From Clostridia bacterium (lineage in GTDB: Bacteria; Bacillota; Clostridia; Christensenellales; DUVY01): DNA of 6,301 bases. The stretch's first letter is position 1. Each line of letters opens with the position of its first letter. A program made the position numbers and the translations under genes. The stretch lies in assembly GCA_026001225.1 (NCBI GenBank), contig BNZQ01000077.1, positions 1 through 6,301 on the forward strand, given 5' to 3'. Below are positions 1 through 5,989 of the stretch, piece by piece. The notes under the pieces were generated by a model. That model saw nothing but the letters and a program-made list of their open reading frames with translations. It was not told the origin of the DNA and made no database searches.

Positions 1-1245
1 TCCGGCTATTGCCGTGAACATATCATTCGTCAACTCTTTCTGCCCGATCACAAACGTCTTTTCCGCCTTGCCGAAGTAGTTGCCCGTAGCGGTGGCAAAT
101 ACCGTAACGGTACCCGTACCCGCGTTTACGTTCGCGCCGTAACTTGAACCCGTTATCTCCCAGTCCGCCGATGTGAGCAACGCCGCGCCGTCCGTGAGGG
201 TCAGTTTGTCGGCGGCGGGAGTGTGCTGCGTGTTGTTGTAGGTGTACGTTCCGGCTATTGCCGTGAACATATCATTCGTCAACTCTTTCTGCCCGATCAC
301 AAACGTCTTTTCCGCCTTGCCGGAATAGTTGCCCGTGGCGGTGGCAAAGACCGTAACGGTACCCGTACCCGCGTTTTTGTTCGCGCCGTAACTTGAACCC
401 GTTATCTCCCAGTCCGCCGATGTGAGCAACGCCGCGCCGTCCGTGAGGGTCAGTTTGTCGGCGGCGGGAGTGTGCTGCGTGTTGTTGTAGGTGTACGTTC
501 CGGCTATTGCCGTGAACATATCATTCGTCAACTCTTTCTGCCCGATCGCAAACGTCTTGGCCGCGCTGCCGAAGTAGTTGCCCGTGGCGGTGGCAAATAC
601 CCTAACGGTACCCGTACCCGCGTTTTTGTTCGCGCCGTAACTTAAACCCGTTATCTCCCAGTCCGCCGATGTGAGCAACGCCGCGCCGTCCGTGAGGGTC
701 AGTTTGTCGGCGGCGGGAGCGTGCTGCGTGTTGTTGTAGGTGTACGTTCCGGTTATCGCCGTGAACATATCATTCGTCAACTCTTTCTGCCCGATCGTAA
801 ACGTCTTGGCCGCGCTGCCGAAGTAGTTGCCCGTGGCGGTGGCAAATACCCTAACGGTACCCGTACCCGCGTTTTTGTTCGCGCCGTAACTTAAACCCGT
901 TATCTCCCAGTCCGCCGATGTGAGCAACGCCGCGCCGTCCGTGAGGGTCAGTTTGTCGGCGGCGGGAGCGTGCTGCGTGTTGTTGTAGGTGTACGTTCCG
1001 GCTATTGCCGTGAACATATCATTCGTCAACTCTTTCTGCCCGATCACAAACGGCTTTTCCGCACTGCCGAAGTAGTTGCCCGTGGCGGTGGCAAATACCG
1101 TAACGGTACCCGTACCCGCGTTTTTGTTCGCGCCGTAACTTAAACCCGTTATCTCCCAGTCCGCCGATGTGAGCAACGCCGCGCCGTCCGTGAGGGTCAG
1201 TTTGTCGGCGGCGGGAGTGTGCTGCGTGTTGTTGTATTCATAATC
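1..1245 (-). repeat. Five near-identical 249-bp (83-aa) tandem repeats inside the surface-protein gene
   Basis: Complete units run 1-249, 250-498, 499-747, 748-996 and 997-1245, exactly 249 bp apart, so the reading frame is preserved. They differ at only a few positions each. Each unit encodes one Ig-like repeat with the core TAIAGTYTYNNTQH, LTLTDGAALLTSADWEITG and NAGTGTV(T/R)VFATATGNY(F/S)G. Unit variants include SAAK versus KAEK or SAEK, GTVRV versus GTVTV, GSSYG versus GLSYG, and QHAPA versus QHTPA. The array continues past the left edge, so the copy number is unknown. Such arrays commonly expand and contract by recombination. Confidence 0.96.
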
Positions 1246-4107
1246 CCCGGCTATCGCCGTGAACATATCATTCGTCAACTCTTTCTGCCCGATCACAAAC
1301 GTCTTGGCCGCGCTGCCGAAGTAGTTGCCCTTAAAGTTGACCGTCACCGTTATCGTGCCCGCGCTCGTGAAGTCCGTAGTCCCGACTCCGCTCCGCTTGT
1401 ATTCCACGGTGTAATCCGTATTCAAAACAAGCGCCTTTGCGCCGTCCGTAACCGACGCTATCGGCGTTTTCGGATTGCCGTCATAGTCCGTGCTTGCGGT
1501 CAAGGTCAACGCATCGTTATCCAACGCTTTCTGCCCGATCACAAACGACACCGGCGGCGTGTCGTATACCTTGTGGAACGTCCCCTCGGCTATCCTTCCC
1601 TTTACCCAATACGTCGTTCCGGCCGCGCTGCCGGCAATCGTACCCGCCGTTACGTTGTACGTCCCGGCCTCCGCCGTGTCGTAAACGTAACTCACTTCTC
1701 CGCTGCTCGGATTCGACCCGCTCAAAGCCGGACTTCCCGCCGTTCCGTATGTCCACGTACCGGGCAGTACCGTTATGCTGCCCGCCGTTATGTCCGCCTT
1801 GTCCACCGTCAGCGTATAGGTTGCCTTTTTAGAGGCGTAGATACCGTCGTCCGCCTTTACCGCCTGAACGATAATCGTTCCCGTTCCCGTCACGTTCGTG
1901 ATTGCGCCGGTCGTCAAGCCGACAGACGCCGCGCCCGTGCCGCCCGTAATGTAATACGTGACCCCGCCCGTGCCGCTGCCGCCCGTCGGCGTTTGCGCAT
2001 AGTTGAACGACGGCGACCACGCTCGCGCGGGGGCGGCGTCCGCGAACGACAGCGCGTCCTGCTCCGTTCTGAACGAGGAGGACGCAAGACTGATGCGGAA
2101 CGCGGCGCGGGAAGCGCCTATACTATAATCGGACAACGGAGATGGATGCGTGTTAAAAAACTCGCCGATATACGCGTGATCCGGTAACGAATCGGAATCG
2201 TATGCCGAGCGAAGCCAATAACGTCTCGGACGCTCGCCCCACTCCGGCGACCAAGGATCGTAGTAACCGGTAAGATAACGGTTACTAATATCGGCGTCCT
2301 CGAATAGGCGTAAAATATCATACTCATCCTTGCTCAGCCAATGGAAATTGCCCGTTACGGAGCGAGTATTCGCAGTGCTTGTAGTGTTGGTCTTATAATC
2401 GTTAACCACCGTCTGCACAAGGCCGTCAAAGCCCGCCGCCGTGTACGTATATTCCGACGGATTCGCCGTATACCCCGGCGCGGGGCCGCCTTTTGCGGCC
2501 ATCACGATCGGCGGGCCGCCCTCGTCGGGCGTGGCGGGATACAGCGTGACCGTATCGTCGCCCGTAGCAAAAGTCTGCCCGACGTGTAAACTTGTGTCCT
2601 CGGTCGCTTTCGAATAGCCCAGCGTATAGTATTTGTACCCGTCCGCCATGATGACGGTCGTGAAATTATCGACCGTTCTGAACGCGGGAGAGGAAAGACT
2701 GATGCGGAAAGCGGGGCGGCAGCGACTGCTATAATCTAAGTTATTAGTGACATAGCCCATAAGGACAGCGGGCCCGATTTCCACCAAATACACGCTTGTG
2801 GGCTGGGCCGACGTGCGGAGCCAATAGCCATGACCGGTAGAATTAGTGCTATCGCTATACCGACGAATGTGGCCTTGCGGCAAATTATTAAACTCCGTCA
2901 CGCTCATAAAATGGAAAACGCCCGTTACGGGGCGGGTATTCGCATTGCTTGTAATGTCGGTCTTGTAATCGTTAATCGTTGTCGATACCAAGCCGTCAAA
3001 GCCCGACGCCGAATAAGTATACATCGACGGATTCTCCGTACGACCCGGCACCGGGGCGCCGGCGGTCGAGTATACCTCCGGCGGACCGCCCCTCGGAATG
3101 GCGTCGGGAGGGGGATTGGGATTATAACTCATTCCGTGCGGGAGGGGAATCAGCGTTACCGTATCGTCGCCCGGCGCGAAATACTGCCCGATGTGCAAAC
3201 TTGTGTCCTCGGTCGCTTTCGAATAGCCCAGCACATAGTATTTATACCCGTCCGACAGTTCAACGATAGAGTACATTTTAAACATGGCGGCGGGTCCGCT
3301 GTCGTCCAGAGCCGAAATGAGAATCCGAAAGGCGGGGCGGGAGAGATAGTTAGCGGTCGCTAAGGCTTTATCTTCCCCAGCGCCGTCGCCGCCGCCAATG
3401 ACTACCGCGTTAGCGGCGTTCACTCCCGACGTGCGCGTCCACCAATCGTTGCCGTTGTCGTACTTGCGGGCGTCATCGGGCAAAAGATTTGCCTCGGCAT
3501 AACTCAGCCAATGGAAGTTGCCGGTTACGGTACGGCTGTTCTCGGTGGCTGTATGAAGGCGTTTATAACCGCTAACCGTTGTCGACTGCAAGCCGTTGAA
3601 ACCGCTCGCCGACATACTGTACCACGACGGATTCTCCGAATACCCAATCGACGGCCCGCCGCCCGTCGCCCTTACCGTCGGCTGCCCGCCGAGGGACGGC
3701 GCGGCGGGAAACAGCGTGACCGTATCGTCGCCCGCGGCAAAAGCCTCCCCGACGTGCAGGCTTTCGTAGTCCCCCGATCCCATTCCCGATTTTGAAAAGC
3801 CCACCACATAGTATTTATACCCGTCTTTCAGCGTTATCAAGTCCCACAGCGCGGGCGTTGCCGCGCTTGCCGTCCTCGGCCCGGCCGCGGACAGCGTACC
3901 GAGCACGCCCGCGATCAAAGTAAAGGCGAGAAACAAGGTGAGCCACACGGACAGCGGCCGTTTTCCGGCCTGTCGATTCGGCCTTTGGTTTTCACCTCTC
4001 CGCGCGGAAGGTTGATTCGGCCTTTGGTTTTCATCTCTCCGCGCGGAAGGTTGGCAGCCCGCGTCGGATTTGAACGCCGTCGTCTCGGATTTGCATGTCG
4101 TCGTCAA
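1..4107 (-). CDS. Giant exported modular repeat protein (adhesin-like), 3' end outside window
   Basis: The minus-strand frame is open without a stop from the start to the left edge, giving 1369 residues with the C-terminus missing. I chose the TTG start at 4107 because GAGG lies 8 nt upstream. Residues 1-54 are basic and hydrophilic, followed by a hydrophobic stretch (LSVWLTLFLAFTLIAGVLG, about 52-70) and an AxA-type cleavage region (TASAA, 79-83), so this is a signal peptide with an unusually long n-region. Residues 90-676 hold three related modules, each beginning DGYKYY..G(F/Y)SK and ending in a (W/Y)W.R(T/S)...R(P/A)AFRI signature like DUF6273-type surface domains. Residues 690-870 are Ig/MBG-like beta-rich sequence (GTWTYGTAGSPALSGSNPS). 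From about 873 onward come 83-aa Ig-like units (VIGQKELTNDMF...YGAN.NAGTGTVTV.ATATGNYFG). No anchor motif is visible because the C-terminus is absent. Expression is probably controlled by the invertible segment upstream. A role in adhesion or surface display is inferred. An in-frame ATG at 4191 is a weaker alternative start. Confidence 0.87.
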   Translation of the reverse strand, partial: MTTTCKSETTAFKSDAGCQPSARRDENQRPNQPSARRGENQRPNRQAGKRPLSVWLTLFLAFTLIAGVLGTLSAAGPRTASAATPALWDLITLKDGYKYYVVGFSKSGMGSGDYESLHVGEAFAAGDDTVTLFPAAPSLGGQPTVRATGGGPSIGYSENPSWYSMSASGFNGLQSTTVSGYKRLHTATENSRTVTGNFHWLSYAEANLLPDDARKYDNGNDWWTRTSGVNAANAVVIGGGDGAGEDKALATANYLSRPAFRILISALDDSGPAAMFKMYSIVELSDGYKYYVLGYSKATEDTSLHIGQYFAPGDDTVTLIPLPHGMSYNPNPPPDAIPRGGPPEVYSTAGAPVPGRTENPSMYTYSASGFDGLVSTTINDYKTDITSNANTRPVTGVFHFMSVTEFNNLPQGHIRRYSDSTNSTGHGYWLRTSAQPTSVYLVEIGPAVLMGYVTNNLDYSSRCRPAFRISLSSPAFRTVDNFTTVIMADGYKYYTLGYSKATEDTSLHVGQTFATGDDTVTLYPATPDEGGPPIVMAAKGGPAPGYTANPSEYTYTAAGFDGLVQTVVNDYKTNTTSTANTRSVTGNFHWLSKDEYDILRLFEDADISNRYLTGYYDPWSPEWGERPRRYWLRSAYDSDSLPDHAYIGEFFNTHPSPLSDYSIGASRAAFRISLASSSFRTEQDALSFADAAPARAWSPSFNYAQTPTGGSGTGGVTYYITGGTGAASVGLTTGAITNVTGTGTIIVQAVKADDGIYASKKATYTLTVDKADITAGSITVLPGTWTYGTAGSPALSGSNPSSGEVSYVYDTAEAGTYNVTAGTIAGSAAGTTYWVKGRIAEGTFHKVYDTPPVSFVIGQKALDNDALTLTASTDYDGNPKTPIASVTDGAKALVLNTDYTVEYKRSGVGTTDFTSAGTITVTVNFKGNYFGSAAKTFVIGQKELTNDMFTAIAGDYEYNNTQHTPAADKLTLTDGAALLTSADWEITGLSYGANKNAGTGTVTVFATATGNYFGSAEKPFVIGQKELTNDMFTAIAGTYTYNNTQHAPAADKLTLTDGAALLTSADWEITGLSYGANKNAGTGTVRVFATATGNYFGSAAKTFTIGQKELTNDMFTAITGTYTYNNTQHAPAADKLTLTDGAALLTSADWEITGLSYGANKNAGTGTVRVFATATGNYFGSAAKTFAIGQKELTNDMFTAIAGTYTYNNTQHTPAADKLTLTDGAALLTSADWEITGSSYGANKNAGTGTVTVFATATGNYSGKAEKTFVIGQKELTNDMFTAIAGTYTYNNTQHTPAADKLTLTDGAALLTSADWEITGSSYGANVNAGTGTVTVFATATGNYFGKAEKTFVIGQKELTNDMFTAIAG
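1246..1491 (-). repeat. Diverged first unit of the Ig-like repeat array
   Basis: This is the N-terminal-most unit of the array, about 82 aa. It shares VIGQK and GNYFGSAAKTFVIG with the other units but differs in the middle (TDYDGNPKTPIASVTDG, LNTDYTVEYK, SAGTITVTVNFKGNY). That middle matches the common Firmicutes surface repeat pattern of 'Y.G....P...V.DG...L..dYTV.Y......AGT.TVTV...GNY'. Its divergence against the near-identical downstream copies suggests it is the older edge unit and the others arose by recent duplication. Confidence 0.75.
2089..3840 (-). repeat. Three ~190-200 aa modules with YWLRS...RPAFRI signature (DUF6273-like)
   Basis: The modules cover about residues 90-266, 284-472 and 487-676 of the surface protein. 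Each has, in order, DGYKYY, G(F/Y)SK, SLH(V/I)G, (A/P/T)GDDTVTL, SAxGF(N/D)GL, SRTVTGNFHWLS-like, a W-rich motif (DWWTRTSG, YWLRTSA, YWLRSAY) and RPAFRI/RAAFRI. The DGYK starts are spaced 191 and 203 residues apart. Modules 2 and 3 share the stretch YSKATEDTSLH at DNA level. The W-L-R-S...R-P-A-F/L motif is known from DUF6273-type domains of Firmicutes surface proteins; assignment to that family is by eye and tentative. Ligand unknown. Confidence 0.7.
3975..4052 (-). repeat. 39-bp tandem duplication in the signal-peptide n-region
   Basis: Copies lie at 3975-4013 and 4014-4052 and differ at one position (C versus T at 3994/4033). In the surface-protein frame they encode QPSARR(D/G)ENQRPN twice. 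The length is a multiple of three, so the frame is kept. It lengthens the hydrophilic segment between the TTG start and the hydrophobic core of the signal peptide. Each copy also carries an out-of-frame GGAGAG-(A/G)TG. Confidence 0.93.
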
Positions 4108-4119
4108 TGTTTTTACCTC
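4105..4119 (-). promoter_or_regulatory. Ribosome binding site and TTG start of the surface-protein gene
   Basis: On the minus strand GAGG (4119-4116) is followed 8 nt later by TTG (4107-4105) in the frame of the long ORF. This is the best-spaced Shine-Dalgarno in that frame upstream of the signal peptide. ATG at 4034 has GGAGAG too close and lies in a different frame that stops after 39 codons. Confidence 0.55.
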
Positions 4120-4165
4120 GTATACTATATTTCGGGAAAATGGTACGGTTCCCGAGCCGTAAAAA

Positions 4166-4194
4166 ATAACACGGCAGAACACAATAAGCATCAA
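4166..4194 (-). promoter_or_regulatory. Possible weak fixed promoter for the surface-protein gene
   Basis: TTGATG (4194-4189) and TGTTAT (4171-4166) are 17 nt apart on the minus strand; each matches consensus at 4 of 6 positions. It lies outside the invertible segment, so it could give low basal expression in either orientation. It is far weaker than the promoter at 4536-4564 and may be chance. Confidence 0.2.
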
Positions 4195-4251
4195 ACCGTT
4201 GAAATCTCGTGTCCCTACTATCAAGGGGGCACGGCAATACCCCGCCGATAT

Positions 4252-4276
4252 TTCGCACAGTTACTATATGTGCGAA
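4252..4276 (+). repeat. Left inverted repeat / recombination site
   Basis: The site has 7-bp arms TTCGCAC and GTGCGAA around the asymmetric 11-nt core AGTTACTATAT. It is the exact reverse complement of the right copy over all 25 positions, and similarity ends abruptly on both sides. Inverted recombinase-binding arms flanking an asymmetric core are the standard architecture of tyrosine-recombinase crossover sites, and opposite core orientation predicts inversion. No T-run follows it on the minus strand, so it is not an obvious terminator for leftward transcripts. Confidence 0.87.
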
Positions 4277-4382
4277 GTTTTCGGGCGGAAAATCTTGGGA
4301 AATCCGTTCTAAAAATGGAAATCGGCGAAAAATTGCCCGTTGGACAAGGTTGACCGACGGACGGAATATGATCCGATGAAAA

Positions 4383-4491
4383 ATTCCCCTCTTCGAGGGG
4401 TGCCGCCGACAGGCGGCGGGGTGGTTACGTGCAATAATCGCTCTTTTACGACCACCCCGTCCGCTTCGCGGCCACCCCTCATGAGGGGAAT
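4383..4491. repeat. 109-bp palindromic intergenic repeat (REP/MITE-like) inside the invertible segment
   Basis: Terminal inverted repeats ATTCCCCTC (4383-4391) and GAGGGGAAT (4483-4491) are perfect. Inner arms GGGGTGGT (4418-4425) and ACCACCCC (4451-4458) also pair, leaving a loop at 4426-4450. Each arm contains its own smaller hairpin (CCCCTCTTCGAGGGG; GCCGCC-GACA-GGCGGC; CCGCTTCGCGG). Nested GC-rich palindromes of the 'CCCCTC...GAGGGGTG' type are common intergenic repeats in bacterial genomes. There is no coding capacity. It probably inserted into the switch; it lies upstream of the promoter in either orientation. Confidence 0.75.
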
Positions 4492-4535
4492 GGGCCGGAG
4501 GATAACCGACTTGCGGCGACATAAGGAGATTGTAC

Positions 4536-4564
4536 TTGCCAAAAGGCGGTTTGTAGTGTATAAT
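4536..4564 (+). promoter_or_regulatory. Near-consensus sigma-A promoter in the invertible segment, pointing right (OFF)
   Basis: The -35 element TTGCCA (4536-4541, 5 of 6) and -10 element TATAAT (4559-4564, perfect) are separated by the ideal 17 nt. The start would be near 4571, just inside the right inverted repeat. As drawn it transcribes away from the surface-protein gene and toward the 3' end of the convergent recombinase gene. Upstream sequence is AT-poor with no UP element. I found no promoter of comparable quality facing left within the segment. Confidence 0.82.
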
Positions 4565-4577
4565 AAGTATAAATTGT

Positions 4578-4602
4578 TTCGCACATATAGTAACTGTGCG
4601 AA
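4578..4602 (-). repeat. Right inverted repeat / recombination site
   Basis: Same 7-bp arms as the left copy, with the core in the opposite orientation (ATATAGTAACT). It is a perfect 25-bp match to the reverse complement of 4252-4276. It lies 119 bp from the stop codon of the recombinase gene, 7 nt downstream of the predicted transcript start of the invertible promoter. Confidence 0.87.
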
Positions 4603-4609
4603 GTTTTTT
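4578..4609 (+). terminator. Right recombination site doubling as intrinsic terminator
   Basis: RNA from the promoter at 4536-4564 would fold TTCGCAC with GTGCGAA (7 bp, 11-nt loop), followed by G and six Ts (4604-4609). This meets the form of a Rho-independent terminator, though with a modest stem. It would stop the OFF-state transcript after about 40 nt. The left site lacks the T-run, so termination would be specific to the OFF orientation. Confidence 0.5.
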
Positions 4610-4653
4610 AAACGCGTTTCCCTTTATCGTTCCCTTAAATAACGAATCGAAAG

Positions 4654-4723
4654 GCGCGTTTTTGTGCTTTTTAAAATATTTTTTGTTTTTTTATTACGCG
4701 CCAAAGGGAGCGGCCGCTCCCTT
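4654..4723. repeat. Palindromes between the switch and the recombinase 3' end
   Basis: GGCGCGT (4654-4660) pairs with ACGCGCC (4696-4702) across an AT-rich loop. Directly after it, a perfect 20-bp palindrome AAGGGAGCGG/CCGCTCCCTT (4704-4723) overlaps the recombinase stop codon (4724-4722). The palindrome could end recombinase transcription, but on the minus strand only TTTGG follows, so it is a poor classical terminator. It may instead act as a convergent-transcript barrier or 3' stabilising hairpin. Confidence 0.45.
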
Positions 4724-5708
4724 AACTCATACTATCGGCCGCTTTTTTGTCGCGGAAATACGCGTTGAGCATACGCATTCCCTTTATTTTCTGTTCGGTT
4801 AAACTGTGAACATAGCGGTTGATCGTAATCGTTGCGTTGGCGTGTCCGAGGATTTCGCTGACGCTCTTGATGTCCATTCCGATTTCGATTGCCCGCGTGG
4901 CGAAGGTGTGCCGCGTCGTGTGGAACTTGCAATGCGGCACTCCCGCCGTTTTGAGCAGTTTGGCATAGAGTATTTGCAGCGTCCGCGGATTCACATACCG
5001 CCCGTTTTTCATCGAAATTACAGGAGGGCCGTTGCTCTCCGATTTGGCTTTTTTCAGCATCTCGCGGAGAAAATCCGGCAGCGGGATTATCCGCTTTGCG
5101 TTCGCCGTTTTCGGCTCTTGTTCGAGCATGACGGTTTTGTTCCTGCCGCCGCCCTTGTTCTCGGCGCGGTTCAGCGATTTCCTCACGGTGATGAACTTGT
5201 TCTCAAAGTCGATATTCTCCCACCGCAAGCCGCACAACTCCCCGAGCCGCAAGCCGGTGTAAAGGCAGATTACGATTCCGAGCGTTCGCGCGTCCTCCGA
5301 CCGCTCAACCGCATATTCGATTCTGCTCTGCTCGTCTTGCGTGAATACCTCGACTTCCTTTTCCGCCGCTTTCGGCAGCCGCATTTTCACGCACGGATTC
5401 TTTGGTATATACCCGTAGCCGGCGGCGCACTCCAACGCGCCGCTCAGCATCGACGCCACGACCCGAACCGTCTTTGCCGCAAGCCCCCTTTCCTCGGTAC
5501 AAAGCGTATGCACGAATTGCTGTATCGCGGCGGGCGTTAATTCTTTCAGTCGGTTATTGCCGAGCAAACGCTTTATGTGGTTGTCGATGTAGCCGCGATA
5601 CGCCGTGTAAGTGTTCCGTCTCACGTTCCCCTTTATGACGGTTTCAATCCACCAGTCCAAAAAATCGCTCAACCTTGTTTGCTCGTTCCTGTCGGTTTGT
5701 TCGTTCAT
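4722..5708 (-). CDS. Tyrosine recombinase / integrase family, likely the DNA invertase of the switch
   Basis: The protein has 328 aa, the usual length for this family. Residues about 10-100 form a SAM-like core-binding domain (LSDFLDWWIETVIKGNVRRN...); residues about 120-310 form the catalytic domain. All active-site residues are present: R154 (TGLRLGELCGLRW), K205 (NAKRIIPLP), H263 and R266 (HTTRHTFATR), H289 (ILGHANATI) and the nucleophile Y299 (INRYVH). The chemistry is cleavage and rejoining through a 3'-phosphotyrosine without cofactor. The ATG at 5708 has AAAGGAG 10 nt upstream. The gene ends 119 bp from the right inverted repeat, so inversion of 4252-4602 is its likely job. The sequence style resembles Clostridia phage/ICE integrases, so origin from an integrative element is possible, but no att duplication or other element genes are visible here. 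Family call certain; invertase role inferred. Confidence 0.95.
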   Translation of the reverse strand: MNEQTDRNEQTRLSDFLDWWIETVIKGNVRRNTYTAYRGYIDNHIKRLLGNNRLKELTPAAIQQFVHTLCTEERGLAAKTVRVVASMLSGALECAAGYGYIPKNPCVKMRLPKAAEKEVEVFTQDEQSRIEYAVERSEDARTLGIVICLYTGLRLGELCGLRWENIDFENKFITVRKSLNRAENKGGGRNKTVMLEQEPKTANAKRIIPLPDFLREMLKKAKSESNGPPVISMKNGRYVNPRTLQILYAKLLKTAGVPHCKFHTTRHTFATRAIEIGMDIKSVSEILGHANATITINRYVHSLTEQKIKGMRMLNAYFRDKKAADSMS

Positions 5709-5749
5709 ATTTACGCATCTCCTTTGGCGGTTCCGCCAAACAGATTATA
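5709..5749 (-). promoter_or_regulatory. Recombinase control region: -10 box, operator-like palindrome and RBS
   Basis: On the minus strand a perfect TATAAT (5749-5744) is followed by an 18-bp perfect palindrome TTTGGCGG-AA-CCGCCAAA (5740-5723), then GGAG (5722-5719) and ATG at 5708. The predicted transcript start (about 5737) falls inside the palindrome, and the palindrome abuts the RBS. Binding of a repressor, or an RNA hairpin beside the RBS, could restrain the recombinase. No good -35 is seen at 16-18 nt (GCTGAA at 17), so the promoter may need an activator or be weak. Confidence 0.55.
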
Positions 5750-5791
5750 AAACTAACGACTCAAAATTCAGCCTCGAACTCCGCAAAAATG

Positions 5792-5822
5792 CAAAAACGC
5801 CCGCAGTTTTCACCACGGGCGT
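5792..5822 (-). terminator. Rho-independent terminator upstream of the recombinase gene
   Basis: On the minus strand ACGCCCG (5822-5816) pairs with CGGGCGT (5803-5797), with a 12-nt loop, and runs directly into a T-tract (5797-5793) followed by GCATTTTTG. It would end transcription arriving from the right, insulating the recombinase promoter. On the plus strand the same hairpin is followed by CAATTTTTG, so it may be partly bidirectional. Confidence 0.65.
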
Positions 5823-5989
5823 CAATTTTTGTTGCCATTTACCTTAAAGGCACAAAAGTTATTTCTCTTTTTATCTTTGGTTTCGACGCGTTATTTCAGA
5901 ATTGCCCAACGTCCGCCGAAACTTCCGCCGACGCGCTCTTCCTTTATTATTGTTTATTATCAAACTTTTGGCATTTGCCTGTTAACCTT

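Larger units (their letters stand above)
4252..4602. mobile_element. Invertible DNA segment (putative phase-variable promoter switch)
   Basis: A 351-bp segment is bounded by two perfect 25-bp inverted repeats (4252-4276, 4578-4602) and contains a strong outward promoter near its right end plus a palindromic repeat. It lies between the start of the surface-protein gene and a tyrosine recombinase gene. Inversion maps position x to 8854-x. It would move the promoter -10 to 4295-4290 on the minus strand, with the transcript start near 4283, about 175 nt upstream of the TTG at 4107. As assembled, the promoter faces away from that gene (OFF). Inversion is inferred, not seen. Confidence 0.8.

Noticed and set aside
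1..1245. CRISPR array or satellite DNA
   Set aside because: Repeat units are 249 bp, head-to-tail without spacers, and in frame with a long ORF; this is a coding repeat.
1219..2187. Plus-strand open frame of 322 codons across the repeat region
   Set aside because: Arg-rich, low-complexity shadow of the minus-strand surface-protein gene; it repeats with the same 249-bp structure and has no RBS or domain.
2089..3840. Diversity-generating retroelement target (lectin-like variable region)
   Set aside because: The WLRS...RPAF motif is suggestive, but there is no reverse transcriptase, template repeat or adenine-specific variation visible in the window.
3915..4034. 39-aa leader ORF (MKTKGR...) overlapping the surface-protein start
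   Set aside because: Its GGAGAG is only 2 nt from the ATG and it stops inside the signal-peptide region; kept only as evidence for a possible frameshift.
4031..4522. Minus-strand open frame of 163 codons upstream of the surface-protein start
   Set aside because: It runs through the palindromic repeat and the left recombination site, is in a different frame from the surface gene, and would be disrupted by inversion.
4806..5540. Plus-strand open frame of 244 codons antisense to the recombinase
   Set aside because: Shadow of the recombinase gene, whose catalytic motifs are unmistakable on the minus strand; its composition is atypical and it has no recognisable domain.
4722..5708. Integrase of a phage or conjugative element
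   Set aside because: No other phage or ICE genes, tRNA or direct-repeat att sites are visible, while matching inverted crossover sites lie right beside the gene. Not excluded as evolutionary origin.
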